59,237 nucleotides of DNA from an uncultured Christensenella sp. (GCA_910577945.1 CAJTNI010000001.1:1-59237), one strand, 5' to 3'. Counted from the first letter of the stretch, positions 14,432-23,749 are shown. The notes: generated by a model not told the origin, from the sequence alone. Made by a program: numbers and translations.

Positions 14432-17074
14432 TTGGAAAGACCCGTTAACAACAATGTAGCAAACGGCGAGGAGCAAGCGAAAAGCTTTAAAAAGCTCCAT
14501 GTCTTGGTTGAATCGGGAGAGTTTGCCGAATATTTAAAGCGCATAGCCGAAATCAAAAAGCGAGTCGATAAGCTGTTTTCTGCGGAAAAAGCGCGGCTTG
14601 CCGATATTCAGGCGGAGCGCACGCGCGCGGAGGAGGAACGCCGCGCAGTCGAGGCTGCCGAAAAGGAAGAGGCGCGCCGTCAGGCGCAGGCGCAAACGGA
14701 ATCCGTAGCGCCCGCAGTCGAAACGCCCGTTGCGGAAACTCCGTCCGCATCGCAGTCGGCTACGGAGGAGCAGTCCGCGCCGTCCGCTTCGGATGAGCCC
14801 GTCAAGCCTGCGCCCGCGGCAGAGCAAAAGCCGAGCGAAAAGACGGCGGAGCCCGTCGCGCAGCCGACGGTGCAAAAGTCCGCGCCTACGACAAGCTCGG
14901 GCGTTACCATAAGCGAGCCGCCGCAGAGCGCGACCCGCACGGCTATACCGAGCTATATACGCGGCGTCGTCAAGCACACGCCGCGCCCGCAGACCGACAG
15001 ACCCGCGCGTCCCGACCGCGGCTCGCGCCCGCAAACGCCCCGACCGAACGGCATGGGCGGCGCGGCGCGTTCGCAAGGCGGAGCGTCGAGACCTGTGGCG
15101 ATGCCTAAGTTCGAGGTGCCGAGCGCACCCAAAAAGCGCGTTGCCGCCGATAAAAAGGCTACGGCAAAGTCCGAGGATAAGCGGCAGATGAACAAGCGCA
15201 CGCTCATACGCAAGGGCTATATTCAGGAGAATATGGACGAGGAGCGCATGGGCACGCGCAAGCTCAAAAACAAAAAGGTCGCCAAGGTCGTGCCTTTCGC
15301 GCCTATCAAAATCGAGAACGCGGTCATTACCACCGAAAATCTCACGGTCAAGATTTTGTCCGAAAAGATAGGCAAGACGGCGCAGGAAATAATCAAAAAG
15401 CTCATGGAATTGGGTATCATGACGAATATCAATTCGGTCGTGGATTTCCCGACGATGCAGCTTGTCGCCGACGCGCTCGGCGTAAATATCGAGTTAAAGC
15501 TGGAAAAGACCAAAGAGGAAGAGCTCAGCGAGCTGCATTCCGAGCCCGACCCCGAGGACAGCCTCGTCAAGCGTCCGCCTATCGTGACCGTCATGGGTCA
15601 CGTAGACCACGGCAAAACGTCGCTGTTGGACGCCATTCGCAAAACGTCCGTCGTATCGGGCGAGGCGGGCGGCATTACGCAGCATATCGGTGCGTACTCG
15701 GTGGAGCTTAACGGCGAGAGAATAACCTTTCTCGATACGCCCGGTCACGAAGCGTTTACGGAAATGCGTCGGCGCGGCGCGGACGTCACCGATATCGCGG
15801 TGCTCATCGTAGCCGCGGACGACGGCGTTATGCCGCAGACCGTAGAGGCGATTAAGCACGCCACTGCGGCGGGCGTGCCCATCATAGTGGCTGCCAACAA
15901 AATCGACAAGCCCGGCGCAAACCTCGACCGCGTAAAGCAACAGCTTGCCGAGGTCAACGTGCTGTGCGAGGATTGGGGCGGCGACGTGCCCATGATTCCC
16001 GTATCCGCGAAGCAGGGCACGGGTATCGACAAGCTTTTGGAAAACATTTTGTTCCGCGCGGAGTATTCGGAGCTGCGCGCCAACCCCGACCGTCGCGCGC
16101 GCGGCTACGTAATAGAAGCGCGTCTCGACAAGGGCAGAGGTCCTGTGGCGTCCGTAATAGTGCAAAACGGCACGCTGCACGTCGGCGATTATATCGTTTC
16201 GGGCACTGCGTACGGCAAAGTGCGTTCGCTCACTGACGACAAGGGCAAGGTCATAAAGTCGGCGGGTCCGTCCATGCCCGTCGCCGTCATCGGTCTCGAC
16301 AAAGTGCCTATGGCGGGCGAGCAGATTGTCGCCGTCACCGACGAAAAAATGGCGCGTCAGGTTATTGCCGAGCGTCAGACAAAGCTGCAAAACGAAAAGC
16401 TCGAAGACGTCAGAATGCCCGATATATCGTTGTTCGGCGATACGACGGACGGCGGCGCGGAAAAGGTCAAGGAGTACAAGGTGCTCGTCAAGGCCGACGT
16501 GCAGGGTTCGAGCGAGGCGATTAAGGACGCCGTGTTAAAGCTTTCCACCGACGAGGTTAAGGTCAGCGTGGTAAGCGCGGGCGTGGGCGCGATAAGTCAG
16601 TCCGACGTAATGATGGCGGAGGTGTCCAACGCGGTCATTATCGGCTTTAACGTCAGACCCGACAGCGAGGCGCGCAGCAATGCGGAAAAGCTGGGTATCA
16701 AAATCAAGCTTTACAGCATAATCTACGACGCGCTCGACGATATACGCGCGGAGACCGAGGCGTTGATTGCGCCCAAGTTTGTGGAGCGCGTCACGGGCAA
16801 AGCGATTGTGCGCATGCCGTTTAAGGTGTCGGGCGTTGGCATCGTCGCTGGCAGCTACGTGCAGAGCGGCAAGGTCGTGCGCAACGGCAAGGCGCGTTTG
16901 TACCGCGGCGGCAAGCTCATATTCGACGGGAATATCGTCGGCTTAAAGCGGTTTAAGGACGACGCAAAAGAGGTTACGGTCGGCTTGGAGTGCGGTATCG
17001 CGCTCGCCGATTACACAGACTTTATCGAGGACGACGAACTCGAATGCTACGTCGTGGAAAAGGAGAGCAAGTAA
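14432..17074 (+). CDS. infB: Translation initiation factor IF-2
   Basis: IF-2 is the GTPase that delivers initiator tRNA to the 30S subunit and promotes subunit joining. It has 880 residues. Residues ~1-300 are a long charged, Ala/Pro-rich N-terminal region, and an IF2-N domain lies near residue 300-350. The G domain has GHVDHGKT at 389-396, DTPGHEAF, and ANKIDKPG, followed by the C-terminal beta-barrel domains. The start is TTG with CGGAGG upstream (TACGGAGGTAACGCA). The stop TAA is followed immediately by the rbfA GTG. Confidence 0.97.
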   Translation: MERPVNNNVANGEEQAKSFKKLHVLVESGEFAEYLKRIAEIKKRVDKLFSAEKARLADIQAERTRAEEERRAVEAAEKEEARRQAQAQTESVAPAVETPVAETPSASQSATEEQSAPSASDEPVKPAPAAEQKPSEKTAEPVAQPTVQKSAPTTSSGVTISEPPQSATRTAIPSYIRGVVKHTPRPQTDRPARPDRGSRPQTPRPNGMGGAARSQGGASRPVAMPKFEVPSAPKKRVAADKKATAKSEDKRQMNKRTLIRKGYIQENMDEERMGTRKLKNKKVAKVVPFAPIKIENAVITTENLTVKILSEKIGKTAQEIIKKLMELGIMTNINSVVDFPTMQLVADALGVNIELKLEKTKEEELSELHSEPDPEDSLVKRPPIVTVMGHVDHGKTSLLDAIRKTSVVSGEAGGITQHIGAYSVELNGERITFLDTPGHEAFTEMRRRGADVTDIAVLIVAADDGVMPQTVEAIKHATAAGVPIIVAANKIDKPGANLDRVKQQLAEVNVLCEDWGGDVPMIPVSAKQGTGIDKLLENILFRAEYSELRANPDRRARGYVIEARLDKGRGPVASVIVQNGTLHVGDYIVSGTAYGKVRSLTDDKGKVIKSAGPSMPVAVIGLDKVPMAGEQIVAVTDEKMARQVIAERQTKLQNEKLEDVRMPDISLFGDTTDGGAEKVKEYKVLVKADVQGSSEAIKDAVLKLSTDEVKVSVVSAGVGAISQSDVMMAEVSNAVIIGFNVRPDSEARSNAEKLGIKIKLYSIIYDALDDIRAETEALIAPKFVERVTGKAIVRMPFKVSGVGIVAGSYVQSGKVVRNGKARLYRGGKLIFDGNIVGLKRFKDDAKEVTVGLECGIALADYTDFIEDDELECYVVEKESK

Positions 17075-17431
17075 GTGCAGGCGCGCGGTAACAGTCACAG
17101 ACCCGAGCGTATAGCGAGCGTAATCAAGCGCGAGGTGTCCGTAATAATCGACTCGGAGGTGTCCGACCCGCGCGTGCACGGCGTGTCCGTCACGGACGTG
17201 GAAATGTCGCGCGACCTCAGGAACGCGATTGTGTTCGTAAACGTCGAGGACGACGACAAATCCGTCGTGGACGCGCTTAACGGCTGCGCTGGGTATATAC
17301 GGCACGTGCTCGCCGAAAACGAGAGCGAAATGCGCGGCGTGCCGCAGTTGCGGTTCGAAATAGACAAGTCGCAGTCTTATTACCGCCGCATCGACCAAGT
17401 AATCAAGGGATTGCACGACGATGATAAGTAG
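17075..17431 (+). CDS. rbfA: Ribosome-binding factor A
   Basis: RbfA is a KH-type 30S maturation factor acting on the 5' end of 16S rRNA. The 118-residue sequence shows RPERIASVIKREVSVII, SDPRVHGVSVTDVEMS and the C-terminal PQLRFEID. The GTG start is directly after the infB stop, and a GGAGAGCAAGTAAGTG ribosome site lies within the infB end. The C-terminus overlaps the start of the next gene by 11 bases. Confidence 0.96.
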   Translation: MQARGNSHRPERIASVIKREVSVIIDSEVSDPRVHGVSVTDVEMSRDLRNAIVFVNVEDDDKSVVDALNGCAGYIRHVLAENESEMRGVPQLRFEIDKSQSYYRRIDQVIKGLHDDDK

Positions 17432-18374
17432 TACGGCAACGGAGATTATAAACGCAATCAAAGCCGCGAGTACGGTTATGGTCTGCGGACATATTCGCCC
17501 CGACGGCGATTGCATAGGCTCTGCCATGGCAATGCGCCGAATTTGCGAGAAATTGGGTAAAAAAGCCGATGCGGTTTGCGATGCGGAAAAGCCGTCGGCT
17601 TTTGCGTTTTTGCCCGAATATTCGGAATTTTGCGCGCCACGGTTCGACAATTACGATTTGTTTATAGCGGTTGACTGCGCGACCGAAAAGCGTTTGGGCG
17701 TTTACGGTCAATATTTGCGCAGCGCCAAAAAGAGCGTGCATATCGACCATCATCCCGTCGAGCAAATGTTTGCCGATATAAACTGCGTTCGCGTCGAGGC
17801 GTCGAGCGTGTGCGAGGTGGTTTACTCGCTCTTTGCGGAAAGCGGCTTGCTCGACGCGCAATCGGCGACTATGCTGTATACGGGGCTATCGACGGATACG
17901 GGGCATTTTATGCACTCCAACACGACGTCCGAGGTGTTTAAGATTGCGTCCGAGCTGACCGCGTACGGCGTGGATATCGGCGCGGTAAATCGCGGAATTT
18001 ACAAGACAAAGAGCTTCAATCGCATTCGTCTGACCGCGCGCGCGCTCGACGACATCGAGCTGTTCGAGAACGGCAAAATCGCGTTCATGACGATTATGCG
18101 CAGCGACATGACGGAATGCGGCTGCGGCATGGACGATACCGAGGGCTTGATTGACTATGCGTCGAGTATTGCGGGCGTGGAAATTTCCATATGCGTTTGC
18201 GAGCAAGAGGGCGGCACGTTCAGGACGTCGCTGCGCTCGGTGGCGGCGGACGTTTCCAAAGTGGCAAACTTGTTCGGCGGCGGCGGGCACAAGCTGGCGT
18301 CGGGCTGTATACTCGGCGGCGGGCGCGAGCAGGTAAAGGACCGCCTGGTCGCGGCGGCGCGCGACGCGCTGTGA
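17421..18374 (+). CDS. nrnA: Bifunctional oligoribonuclease/PAP phosphatase NrnA (DHH family)
   Basis: This family degrades nanoRNAs and dephosphorylates 3'-phosphoadenosine 5'-phosphate. It has 317 residues. Motifs of the DHH domain are visible: GHIRPDGDCIGSA, the DCA motif, and IDHHPVE. The C-terminal DHHA1 domain has FGGGGHKLASG. It overlaps rbfA by 11 bases and is followed by truB, the standard rbfA-nrnA-truB-ribF order. Confidence 0.94.
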   Translation: MISSTATEIINAIKAASTVMVCGHIRPDGDCIGSAMAMRRICEKLGKKADAVCDAEKPSAFAFLPEYSEFCAPRFDNYDLFIAVDCATEKRLGVYGQYLRSAKKSVHIDHHPVEQMFADINCVRVEASSVCEVVYSLFAESGLLDAQSATMLYTGLSTDTGHFMHSNTTSEVFKIASELTAYGVDIGAVNRGIYKTKSFNRIRLTARALDDIELFENGKIAFMTIMRSDMTECGCGMDDTEGLIDYASSIAGVEISICVCEQEGGTFRTSLRSVAADVSKVANLFGGGGHKLASGCILGGGREQVKDRLVAAARDAL

Positions 18375-18386
18375 TTGATTATCGTT

Positions 18387-19238
18387 ATGAACGGGCTTAT
18401 AAATCTTTACAAGCCGTCGGGTAAATCGTCGGCGCAGGCGGTAGCGGCGGTGCGGCGCATACTCGGCGAAAAGACCGTCGGGCACATGGGCACGCTCGAC
18501 CCCATGGCGGAGGGCGTTTTGGTCGTGGGCGTTGGCAAGTCGGCGCGCCTGTTCGAGTACGTATCGGGTCGTCGCAAGTCGTACGTGGCAAAGTTCAAGT
18601 TCGGCAGTCAGACGGACACCTTGGACGCGCTCGGTACGGTCACCGACGAAACGCGCGATATTCCGAGCGTGGACGCGGCGCTTAACGCAATTCGGTCGAT
18701 GGTCGGCAAAATCGAGCAGCTCCCGCCCGTGTACAGCGCAAAGCACGTGGGCGGCAAACGCGCGTACGCATTGGCGCGCAGCGGCGAGAGCGTGGAGCTT
18801 TCGCCCGTAAGCGTGGAAATTTACGACGCGCAGCTTATTTGTCAGCCGAGTATGAGCGAAATGGTGTTTTCGATAGACTGTTCGGCGGGCACGTATATTC
18901 GCTCGATATGCAGAGACGTGGCAAAGCTTTGCGGGTCGCTCGCGACGCTCACGTACTTGCAGCGAACGCGCTCGGGCTGTTTCGACGTAAAGGATAGCGT
19001 AACGCTCGACGCGCTTACCGTGCAAATGCGCAACGCGTTGATTGCGCCCGACAAAGCGCTCGACGATATGCCCGTCTGTGAGATAGCCGCGGACAGATAC
19101 GACGACTTGCGACACGGCAGGAAAATCGCGTGCGACCGAACGGGCGAGTTTAAGGTATATTGCAACGGCGAATTTTTCGGTATCGGCTGCAACGTCGACG
19201 GAACGTTGAAAATCAAAACTTATTTAAAGGACGATTGA
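18387..19238 (+). CDS. truB: tRNA pseudouridine(55) synthase
   Basis: TruB makes pseudouridine 55 in the T loop of tRNAs. The catalytic aspartate is D38 in GHMGTLDPMAEGVL, followed by KSYVAKFKFG, QLPPVYSAKHVGGKRAY and CSAGTYIRSI. I chose ATG at 18387 because MNGLINLYKPSG is how the family begins. An in-frame TTG at 18375 would add four residues. Neither has a strong ribosome site, so coupling to nrnA is likely. It has 283 residues. Confidence 0.95.
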   Translation: MNGLINLYKPSGKSSAQAVAAVRRILGEKTVGHMGTLDPMAEGVLVVGVGKSARLFEYVSGRRKSYVAKFKFGSQTDTLDALGTVTDETRDIPSVDAALNAIRSMVGKIEQLPPVYSAKHVGGKRAYALARSGESVELSPVSVEIYDAQLICQPSMSEMVFSIDCSAGTYIRSICRDVAKLCGSLATLTYLQRTRSGCFDVKDSVTLDALTVQMRNALIAPDKALDDMPVCEIAADRYDDLRHGRKIACDRTGEFKVYCNGEFFGIGCNVDGTLKIKTYLKDD

Positions 19239-19241
19239 CAA

Positions 19242-20120
19242 ATGAAAGAACTTACTGCGGAAACCGAGGTATGTCTCGCGCTGGGTTATTTCGACAGCGT
19301 GCATTTGGGACACAGAAGCCTGCTTGCGGCGGCACGGGCGTATGCGGACGCGCACGGCGTGGCTTGCGCCGTCGCTACGTTCAGCAATAATGCGTACAAG
19401 CTGTTCAATCGCGACGGCAAGCAGGTGTATACGTACGCCGAGCGCTTGCAGCTTTTCGACGGCTTGTGCGAATACGTGCTGCCCATGCGTTTCGACAGTA
19501 AATTTAAGGAGCGCACCGCCGCCGACTTTTTGAAGGCGCTGTTTTCGCATTACAATATCAAAGCCGTGGTTTGCGGATACGACTATTTGTTCGGCGCGGG
19601 CGCTAAGGGCGATGCGGAATTTTTAGAACGGTATTGCGCGGAAATCGGCAAGGACTGCACGGTTGTGGACAAGTTCGAGCTTTGCGGCACGCGCGTTTCC
19701 ACGTCGCTTATAAAGCATTTGCTCGCGACGGGCAAAATCGAGCAAGCCAACGAATATCTCGGCGCGCCGTTCTCGCTTAGCGGCAAGGTGGTGCACGGCA
19801 GGGGTGCGGGCAGAATGTTCGACATTCCCACGGCTAATATCAAGATTTCGTCGGCAAAGCTTTTGCCGCACAGCGGCGTGTACGGCTCTACGTGCGTTAT
19901 CGACGGAATAACGTATTACGGCGCGACCAACGTCGGCGCGCGCCCCACGTTCGGGCTTACGGCGAGCGCGGTGGAAATCATGCTCGACGGGTTTAACGAC
20001 AGCATTTACGACAAGGATATCAAAATTTTCCTGCATAAGTATCTGCGCCCCGTGACTAAGTTCGAGACGCCGTCGGAGCTTTCCAAACAAGTACATAAGG
20101 ACGTGGCGTGGCACAAATGA
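19242..20120 (+). CDS. ribF: Bifunctional riboflavin kinase / FAD synthetase
   Basis: RibF converts riboflavin to FMN and then FAD. The N-terminal adenylyltransferase domain (~1-150) has GYFDSVHLGH and a VVCGYDYLFGAGAKG segment. The C-terminal kinase domain has GRGAGRMFDIPTANI and NVGARPTFG. It has 292 residues, close to the usual ~300. No FMN riboswitch precedes it, consistent with its place in the translation operon. The stop overlaps the ATG of the next gene. Confidence 0.95.
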   Translation: MKELTAETEVCLALGYFDSVHLGHRSLLAAARAYADAHGVACAVATFSNNAYKLFNRDGKQVYTYAERLQLFDGLCEYVLPMRFDSKFKERTAADFLKALFSHYNIKAVVCGYDYLFGAGAKGDAEFLERYCAEIGKDCTVVDKFELCGTRVSTSLIKHLLATGKIEQANEYLGAPFSLSGKVVHGRGAGRMFDIPTANIKISSAKLLPHSGVYGSTCVIDGITYYGATNVGARPTFGLTASAVEIMLDGFNDSIYDKDIKIFLHKYLRPVTKFETPSELSKQVHKDVAWHK

Positions 20121-20959
20121 TAAGAATAGGACCGTCGGGCAACAGCGACGCGTTTTATGCGTCGGGCAGAAAACACACGTACGAGGAAGCGGCGTATCTT
20201 TCTGCGCTCGGGCTGAACGCTTTCGAATACTCGTTCGGCCGCGGCGTATCAATGACGGACGCGACTGCGCAAAAGATTAAGGACGAGTTTGTTAAATACG
20301 GCGTTGCGATAAGCGTGCATGCGCCGTACTATACCAATTTCGCCAATCCCGACCCCGATATGATAGCCAAATCGATAGGGTATATCAAGCAGTCGCTTGC
20401 GGCTTGCAACAAGCTGGGCGGCGAGCGCGTCGTGTTTCACCCCGCGGCGTGCGGCAAAGCGGCGCGTGCCGAAGCGGTGGCGCGCACCAAAGCAAACCTC
20501 GCGCTGTTGGCGGAGCAATGCCGAGAAATACCGTTCCCGTTTAAGCTCTGCGCGGAGACGATGGGCAAGAACAACCAAATCGGCACGGTCGAGGAGGTTG
20601 TGGACTTTTGCTTAATCGACGATATGTTCTATCCGTGCTTTGATTTCGGGCATATCAATTCGTATATGCACGGCGGGCTCAAAACAAAGGACGATTACCG
20701 CCGCATACTCGATTACACCGTGGACAAGCTCGGGTTTGAAAAGGCGTCGCAAATGCACGTGCATTTTTCCAAGATACAGTACGGCGACAAGGGCGAAATA
20801 CGGCACTTGACGTTTGCCGACGACAAGTACGGACCGGAATACGCGCCGCTTGCCGAGCTGTTCGACGAGTACGGCATGTCGCCGTATATCGTTTGCGAGT
20901 CGGACGGCACGATGAGCGACGACGCGCTCGCCATGAAAAACATGCACAAAAACGCTTAA
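20117..20959 (+). CDS. TIM-barrel protein, endonuclease IV / sugar-isomerase superfamily
   Basis: A 280-residue protein of the xylose isomerase-like TIM-barrel (AP endonuclease 2) superfamily. RIGPSGNSDAFYA leads in. Candidate metal ligands occur at the strand ends: ISVHAPYYTNF, VVFHPAACG, CAETMGK, CFDFGHINSYMHGG, MHVHFSKI and YIVCESDG. These are the positions used for zinc in endonuclease IV (Nfo), so a deoxyribonuclease IV-like activity is plausible but not certain. The start ATG overlaps the ribF stop as ATGA; a GTG at 20108 is an alternative. It is the last gene of the operon. Confidence 0.75.
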   Translation: MIRIGPSGNSDAFYASGRKHTYEEAAYLSALGLNAFEYSFGRGVSMTDATAQKIKDEFVKYGVAISVHAPYYTNFANPDPDMIAKSIGYIKQSLAACNKLGGERVVFHPAACGKAARAEAVARTKANLALLAEQCREIPFPFKLCAETMGKNNQIGTVEEVVDFCLIDDMFYPCFDFGHINSYMHGGLKTKDDYRRILDYTVDKLGFEKASQMHVHFSKIQYGDKGEIRHLTFADDKYGPEYAPLAELFDEYGMSPYIVCESDGTMSDDALAMKNMHKNA

Positions 20960-20984
20960 CATATGCGGATATTTATGATATAAT
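20956..20984 (+). promoter_or_regulatory. Promoter of the pepP-efp unit
   Basis: TTAACA (20956-20961), 17-base spacer, TATAAT (20979-20984). The expected transcript start is near 20991, leaving a leader of about 73 bases before the aminopeptidase ATG. The -35 overlaps the stop codon of the preceding gene. Confidence 0.75.
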
Positions 20985-21063
20985 GCGTATGTGCCGAGTG
21001 GGTTGCGTCGTATGGAGCGATATCGCTCGGCTGCAAACCGCACCGCAAATTATCGGAGGAATT

Positions 21064-22116
21064 ATGCTTACTTCTGATTTGTTCGAGAGCAATAAAAAAA
21101 TAGACGCATACGTGTTTACGGACGAGTCCAACCGCTTTTATTTTACGCGGTTCGAAACGTCGTTCGGCGCGGTTGTTATCGGGCGCGACGCCAAGGTTTT
21201 TATCACCGATTTTCGCTACGAGTCGGAGGCGCGCGAGATTGTCAAAGATTTCGATATAGTCATTTGCAAGGCGAGCGACTTTTACGAAAAGATAGCCGAA
21301 ACGCTCGCCAAAATGGGCGCGACGACGGTCGGGTACGGCGAGGCAATGTACGTTAACGAGTTTAACGCGTTCAAGGCCGCGTTGAAGGAGTTCAAGCTCA
21401 AACCCGCGAGCGACGTTATCGAGGCGAAGCGCGCGGTCAAGACGGACGAGGAAATCGAAATTATTATCGCCGCGCAGCGCATTGCCGAGGGCGCGCTGCA
21501 AAGAGCGATTTCCCGCGTGAAAATCGGCATGACCGAGCGCGAGCTTATGGCGGAAATCAATTACGAAATGGTCATCGGCGGCGCGCAAGGGTATTCGTTC
21601 GAGACGATAGCGGCGTTCGGCGCGAATACCGCGCAACCGCACCATCATCCGAGCGACAAAAAGCTGGAAAAGGACGAGCTCATTCTCGTCGACATGGGCG
21701 CAAAGTATAAGGGATATTGCTCGGACATGACGCGCACGTTTTGCTTGGGCGACCCCGGCGAGGAATTGCGCCGCGTGTATAACGTAGTCAAGAGCGCGCA
21801 GGAATACGCAATCAAGTACGCGCGCGCGGGCATGACATGCCACGACGTGGACACTCTTGCGCGCGAGTATATAACCGCCAACGGGTACGGCGACAAGTTC
21901 GGGCATTCGTTCGGGCACGGCGTGGGCATAGACATTCACGAAGAGCCGCGCGTCGGCGCAAATTCGCAAACCGTGCTCCAACCCAATATGGTAATAACCG
22001 CCGAACCGGGCATATATATTCCCGGGCTGGGCGGAGTTCGTATAGAGGACATGCTGGTCGTAAAGGCGGGCGGCGTAACCGACATTACGAGTTACGACAA
22101 AAAACTAACTATTTAA
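21064..22116 (+). CDS. M24 family aminopeptidase P (Xaa-Pro peptidase)
   Basis: A cytoplasmic metallo-aminopeptidase that removes an N-terminal residue preceding proline. It has 350 residues: an N-terminal creatinase-like domain (~1-125) and the pita-bread catalytic domain. The five metal ligands are apparent: two Asp in LVDMGAKYKGYCSDMTRTF, His in GHGVGIDIHEEP, Glu in TAEPGIY and Glu in GGVRIEDM. A GGAGGAATTATG ribosome site sets the start. It is adjacent to efp as in Bacillus subtilis (papA-efp). Confidence 0.93.
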   Translation: MLTSDLFESNKKIDAYVFTDESNRFYFTRFETSFGAVVIGRDAKVFITDFRYESEAREIVKDFDIVICKASDFYEKIAETLAKMGATTVGYGEAMYVNEFNAFKAALKEFKLKPASDVIEAKRAVKTDEEIEIIIAAQRIAEGALQRAISRVKIGMTERELMAEINYEMVIGGAQGYSFETIAAFGANTAQPHHHPSDKKLEKDELILVDMGAKYKGYCSDMTRTFCLGDPGEELRRVYNVVKSAQEYAIKYARAGMTCHDVDTLAREYITANGYGDKFGHSFGHGVGIDIHEEPRVGANSQTVLQPNMVITAEPGIYIPGLGGVRIEDMLVVKAGGVTDITSYDKKLTI

Positions 22117-22129
22117 TCGGAGGTAATTT

Positions 22130-22690
22130 ATGGTAACGGCAGGAGATTTCCGCAAAGGCACAACTTTTGAAATGGACGGTAAGGTGTATACGGTCGTCGA
22201 GTTTCAGCACGTAAAGCCGGGCAAGGGGTCGGCGTTTGTGCGCACGAAAATCAAAAACGTAATTACGGGTCAGGTTTTGGAAAACACGTTCAACCCGTCG
22301 GATAAGTACGAGGAGGCGCATATCGACAGACGCGAGTATCAGTTCTCGTACAACGACGGCGATTTGTACTACTTTATGGATACCGAGACGTACGACATGC
22401 TCCCGCTCAATCGCGAGACCTGCGAGGACGCGCTCAGATTCATTAAGGAAGAAATGACCGTTACCATTTCGTCGTACAAGGGCTCGCCGTTCGCGGTAGA
22501 ACCGCCCAACTTCGTCGAGCTCGTCATTGCCGACACAGAGGCGGGCGTGCAGGGTGATACGTCCAAGCCGGGCAATAAGCCCGCCACGCTCGAAACGGGC
22601 TTTACAATCGGCGTGCCGCTGTTCGTCAATATCGGCGACAAAATTCGCGTGGACACGCGTACGGGAACGTACATGGAACGCGTCAAATAA
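22130..22690 (+). CDS. efp: Elongation factor P
   Basis: EF-P relieves ribosome stalling at polyproline. It has 186 residues, with three beta-barrel domains and the modifiable Lys32 in KPGKGSAFV, the position equivalent to Bacillus K32. The C-terminal signature ETGFTIGVPLFVNIGDKIRVDT is present. A CGGAGGTAATTT ribosome site precedes ATG. A strong terminator follows, separating it from spoIIIA. Confidence 0.98.
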   Translation: MVTAGDFRKGTTFEMDGKVYTVVEFQHVKPGKGSAFVRTKIKNVITGQVLENTFNPSDKYEEAHIDRREYQFSYNDGDLYYFMDTETYDMLPLNRETCEDALRFIKEEMTVTISSYKGSPFAVEPPNFVELVIADTEAGVQGDTSKPGNKPATLETGFTIGVPLFVNIGDKIRVDTRTGTYMERVK

Positions 22691-22714
22691 TTTGCGGAAA
22701 TTATAAAAGCATTT

Positions 22715-22741
22715 AAAAACCCGATTTGCGTCGGGTTTTTT
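22715..22741 (+). terminator. Intrinsic terminator after efp
   Basis: AAAAACCCGA (22715-22724), six-base loop TTTGCG, TCGGGTTTTTT (22731-22741). A perfect stem with a T tract. Confidence 0.92.
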
Positions 22742-22798
22742 GTTTGCGAAAATTAGCGGCGCGCCGAGTGCGGAAAAGCGCGGACAAGCGCGACGCTA

Positions 22799-22827
22799 TC
22801 ATATTGAGCGGGCGCGCGCCATAAATA
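22799..22827 (+). promoter_or_regulatory. Sigma-E-like promoter of the spoIIIA operon
   Basis: TCATATT (22799-22805), 14-base spacer, CATAAATA (22820-22827). This fits the mother-cell sigma-E pattern (KMATATT, 13-15, CATACANT). No sigma-A promoter is apparent in the 90 bases between the efp terminator and spoIIIAA. The -10 ends seven bases before the ATG. Confidence 0.6.
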
Positions 22828-22834
22828 TAGGGGT

Positions 22835-23749
22835 ATGCAAGAGGCGTGCTCACAGCTTTATAAGCTCGTATCGGACGAGCTGGCGAACGTTATACAAACG
22901 CGGCTCAATCCCGATTTGGTGTGCGAGGTGCGTATTCGCAACGGCGCGCCGATAGCGGTCAGGTACGACGGCGCGCCGTATTACGCCTGCAAAAGCGGAA
23001 TAACGCGCGATATAGACGCGGCAATCGTCGCGGGCGCGCGCGAGGCGGAGGCGGTCGTGCTGCGCGCTTGCGAGCATTCGCTGTATACCGTCAGCGACAC
23101 GATAAAGCGCGGATTCATTTCGGTGAGCGGCGGCGTGCGCATAGGCGTGTGCGGCAGCGGCGTAGTATCGGACGGCAGGATTTTGGCGGTCAAGGATTAT
23201 TCGTCGGTCAATATTCGCGTGCCGCACGAGGTGCGCGGCTGCGCCGCAGGGCTTGCGGGACGGATTATAGATAAAGCGTCGGTGCACAACACCTTGATAG
23301 TATCGCCGCCGGGCGCAGGTAAAACGACGATATTGCGCGACCTGTGCCGTACTGTATCCGAGCGCGGTTTGTGCGTGCTGCTGTGCGACGAAAAGTACGA
23401 GATTGCCGCGGCGGTAGGCGGCGCGCCCACGCTCGACGTGGGACGGTGCACCGACGTGATGAGCGGCACGGACAAAAAAAGCGCGTTCGAGTCGGCGATT
23501 GCAAATATGCGTCCCGACGTAATCATGACGGACGAGCTGTTCGGCGCGGACGCGGCTAGCGTAGCGCGCGCGGCGACCTGCGGCATTGCCGTTGTGGCTA
23601 CCGCGCACGCGCGCGACACGGACGATTTGCGGCGTAAGCCCGAGTTCAAAGAAATCTTGGATATGCGCGTGTTTACGCGGTTCGCGGTGCTGCGCGACGC
23701 GCCGCACCGAGGCATAACAGTATTCGACGGCGAGGGGCGTGCGGCATGA
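22835..23749 (+). CDS. spoIIIAA: Stage III sporulation protein AA (ATPase)
   Basis: A secretion-type ATPase, expressed in the mother cell, proposed to power assembly of the SpoIIIA-SpoIIQ channel between mother cell and forespore. It has 304 residues; Walker A PPGAGKTT is near residue 157-164, DEKYEIAAAVGG follows, and Walker B-like RPDVIMTDELF and ATAHARD come later. First gene of eight in the order AA-AB-AC-AD-AE-AF-AG-AH, with very small gaps or overlaps. An AGGGG lies four bases before ATG, which may be too close for an ordinary ribosome site. Confidence 0.95.
   Translation: MQEACSQLYKLVSDELANVIQTRLNPDLVCEVRIRNGAPIAVRYDGAPYYACKSGITRDIDAAIVAGAREAEAVVLRACEHSLYTVSDTIKRGFISVSGGVRIGVCGSGVVSDGRILAVKDYSSVNIRVPHEVRGCAAGLAGRIIDKASVHNTLIVSPPGAGKTTILRDLCRTVSERGLCVLLCDEKYEIAAAVGGAPTLDVGRCTDVMSGTDKKSAFESAIANMRPDVIMTDELFGADAASVARAATCGIAVVATAHARDTDDLRRKPEFKEILDMRVFTRFAVLRDAPHRGITVFDGEGRAA

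Noticed and set aside
17886..19115. 409-codon open frame on the minus strand opposite nrnA and truB
   Set aside because: Opposite two well-supported genes; no recognisable domain.
20991..21077. 28-codon leader peptide starting GTG at 20991, six bases after the -10
   Set aside because: The start fits the leaderless geometry, but the peptide is Arg-rich without features and overlaps the true start with its strong ribosome site; more likely a chance frame in the 5' leader.
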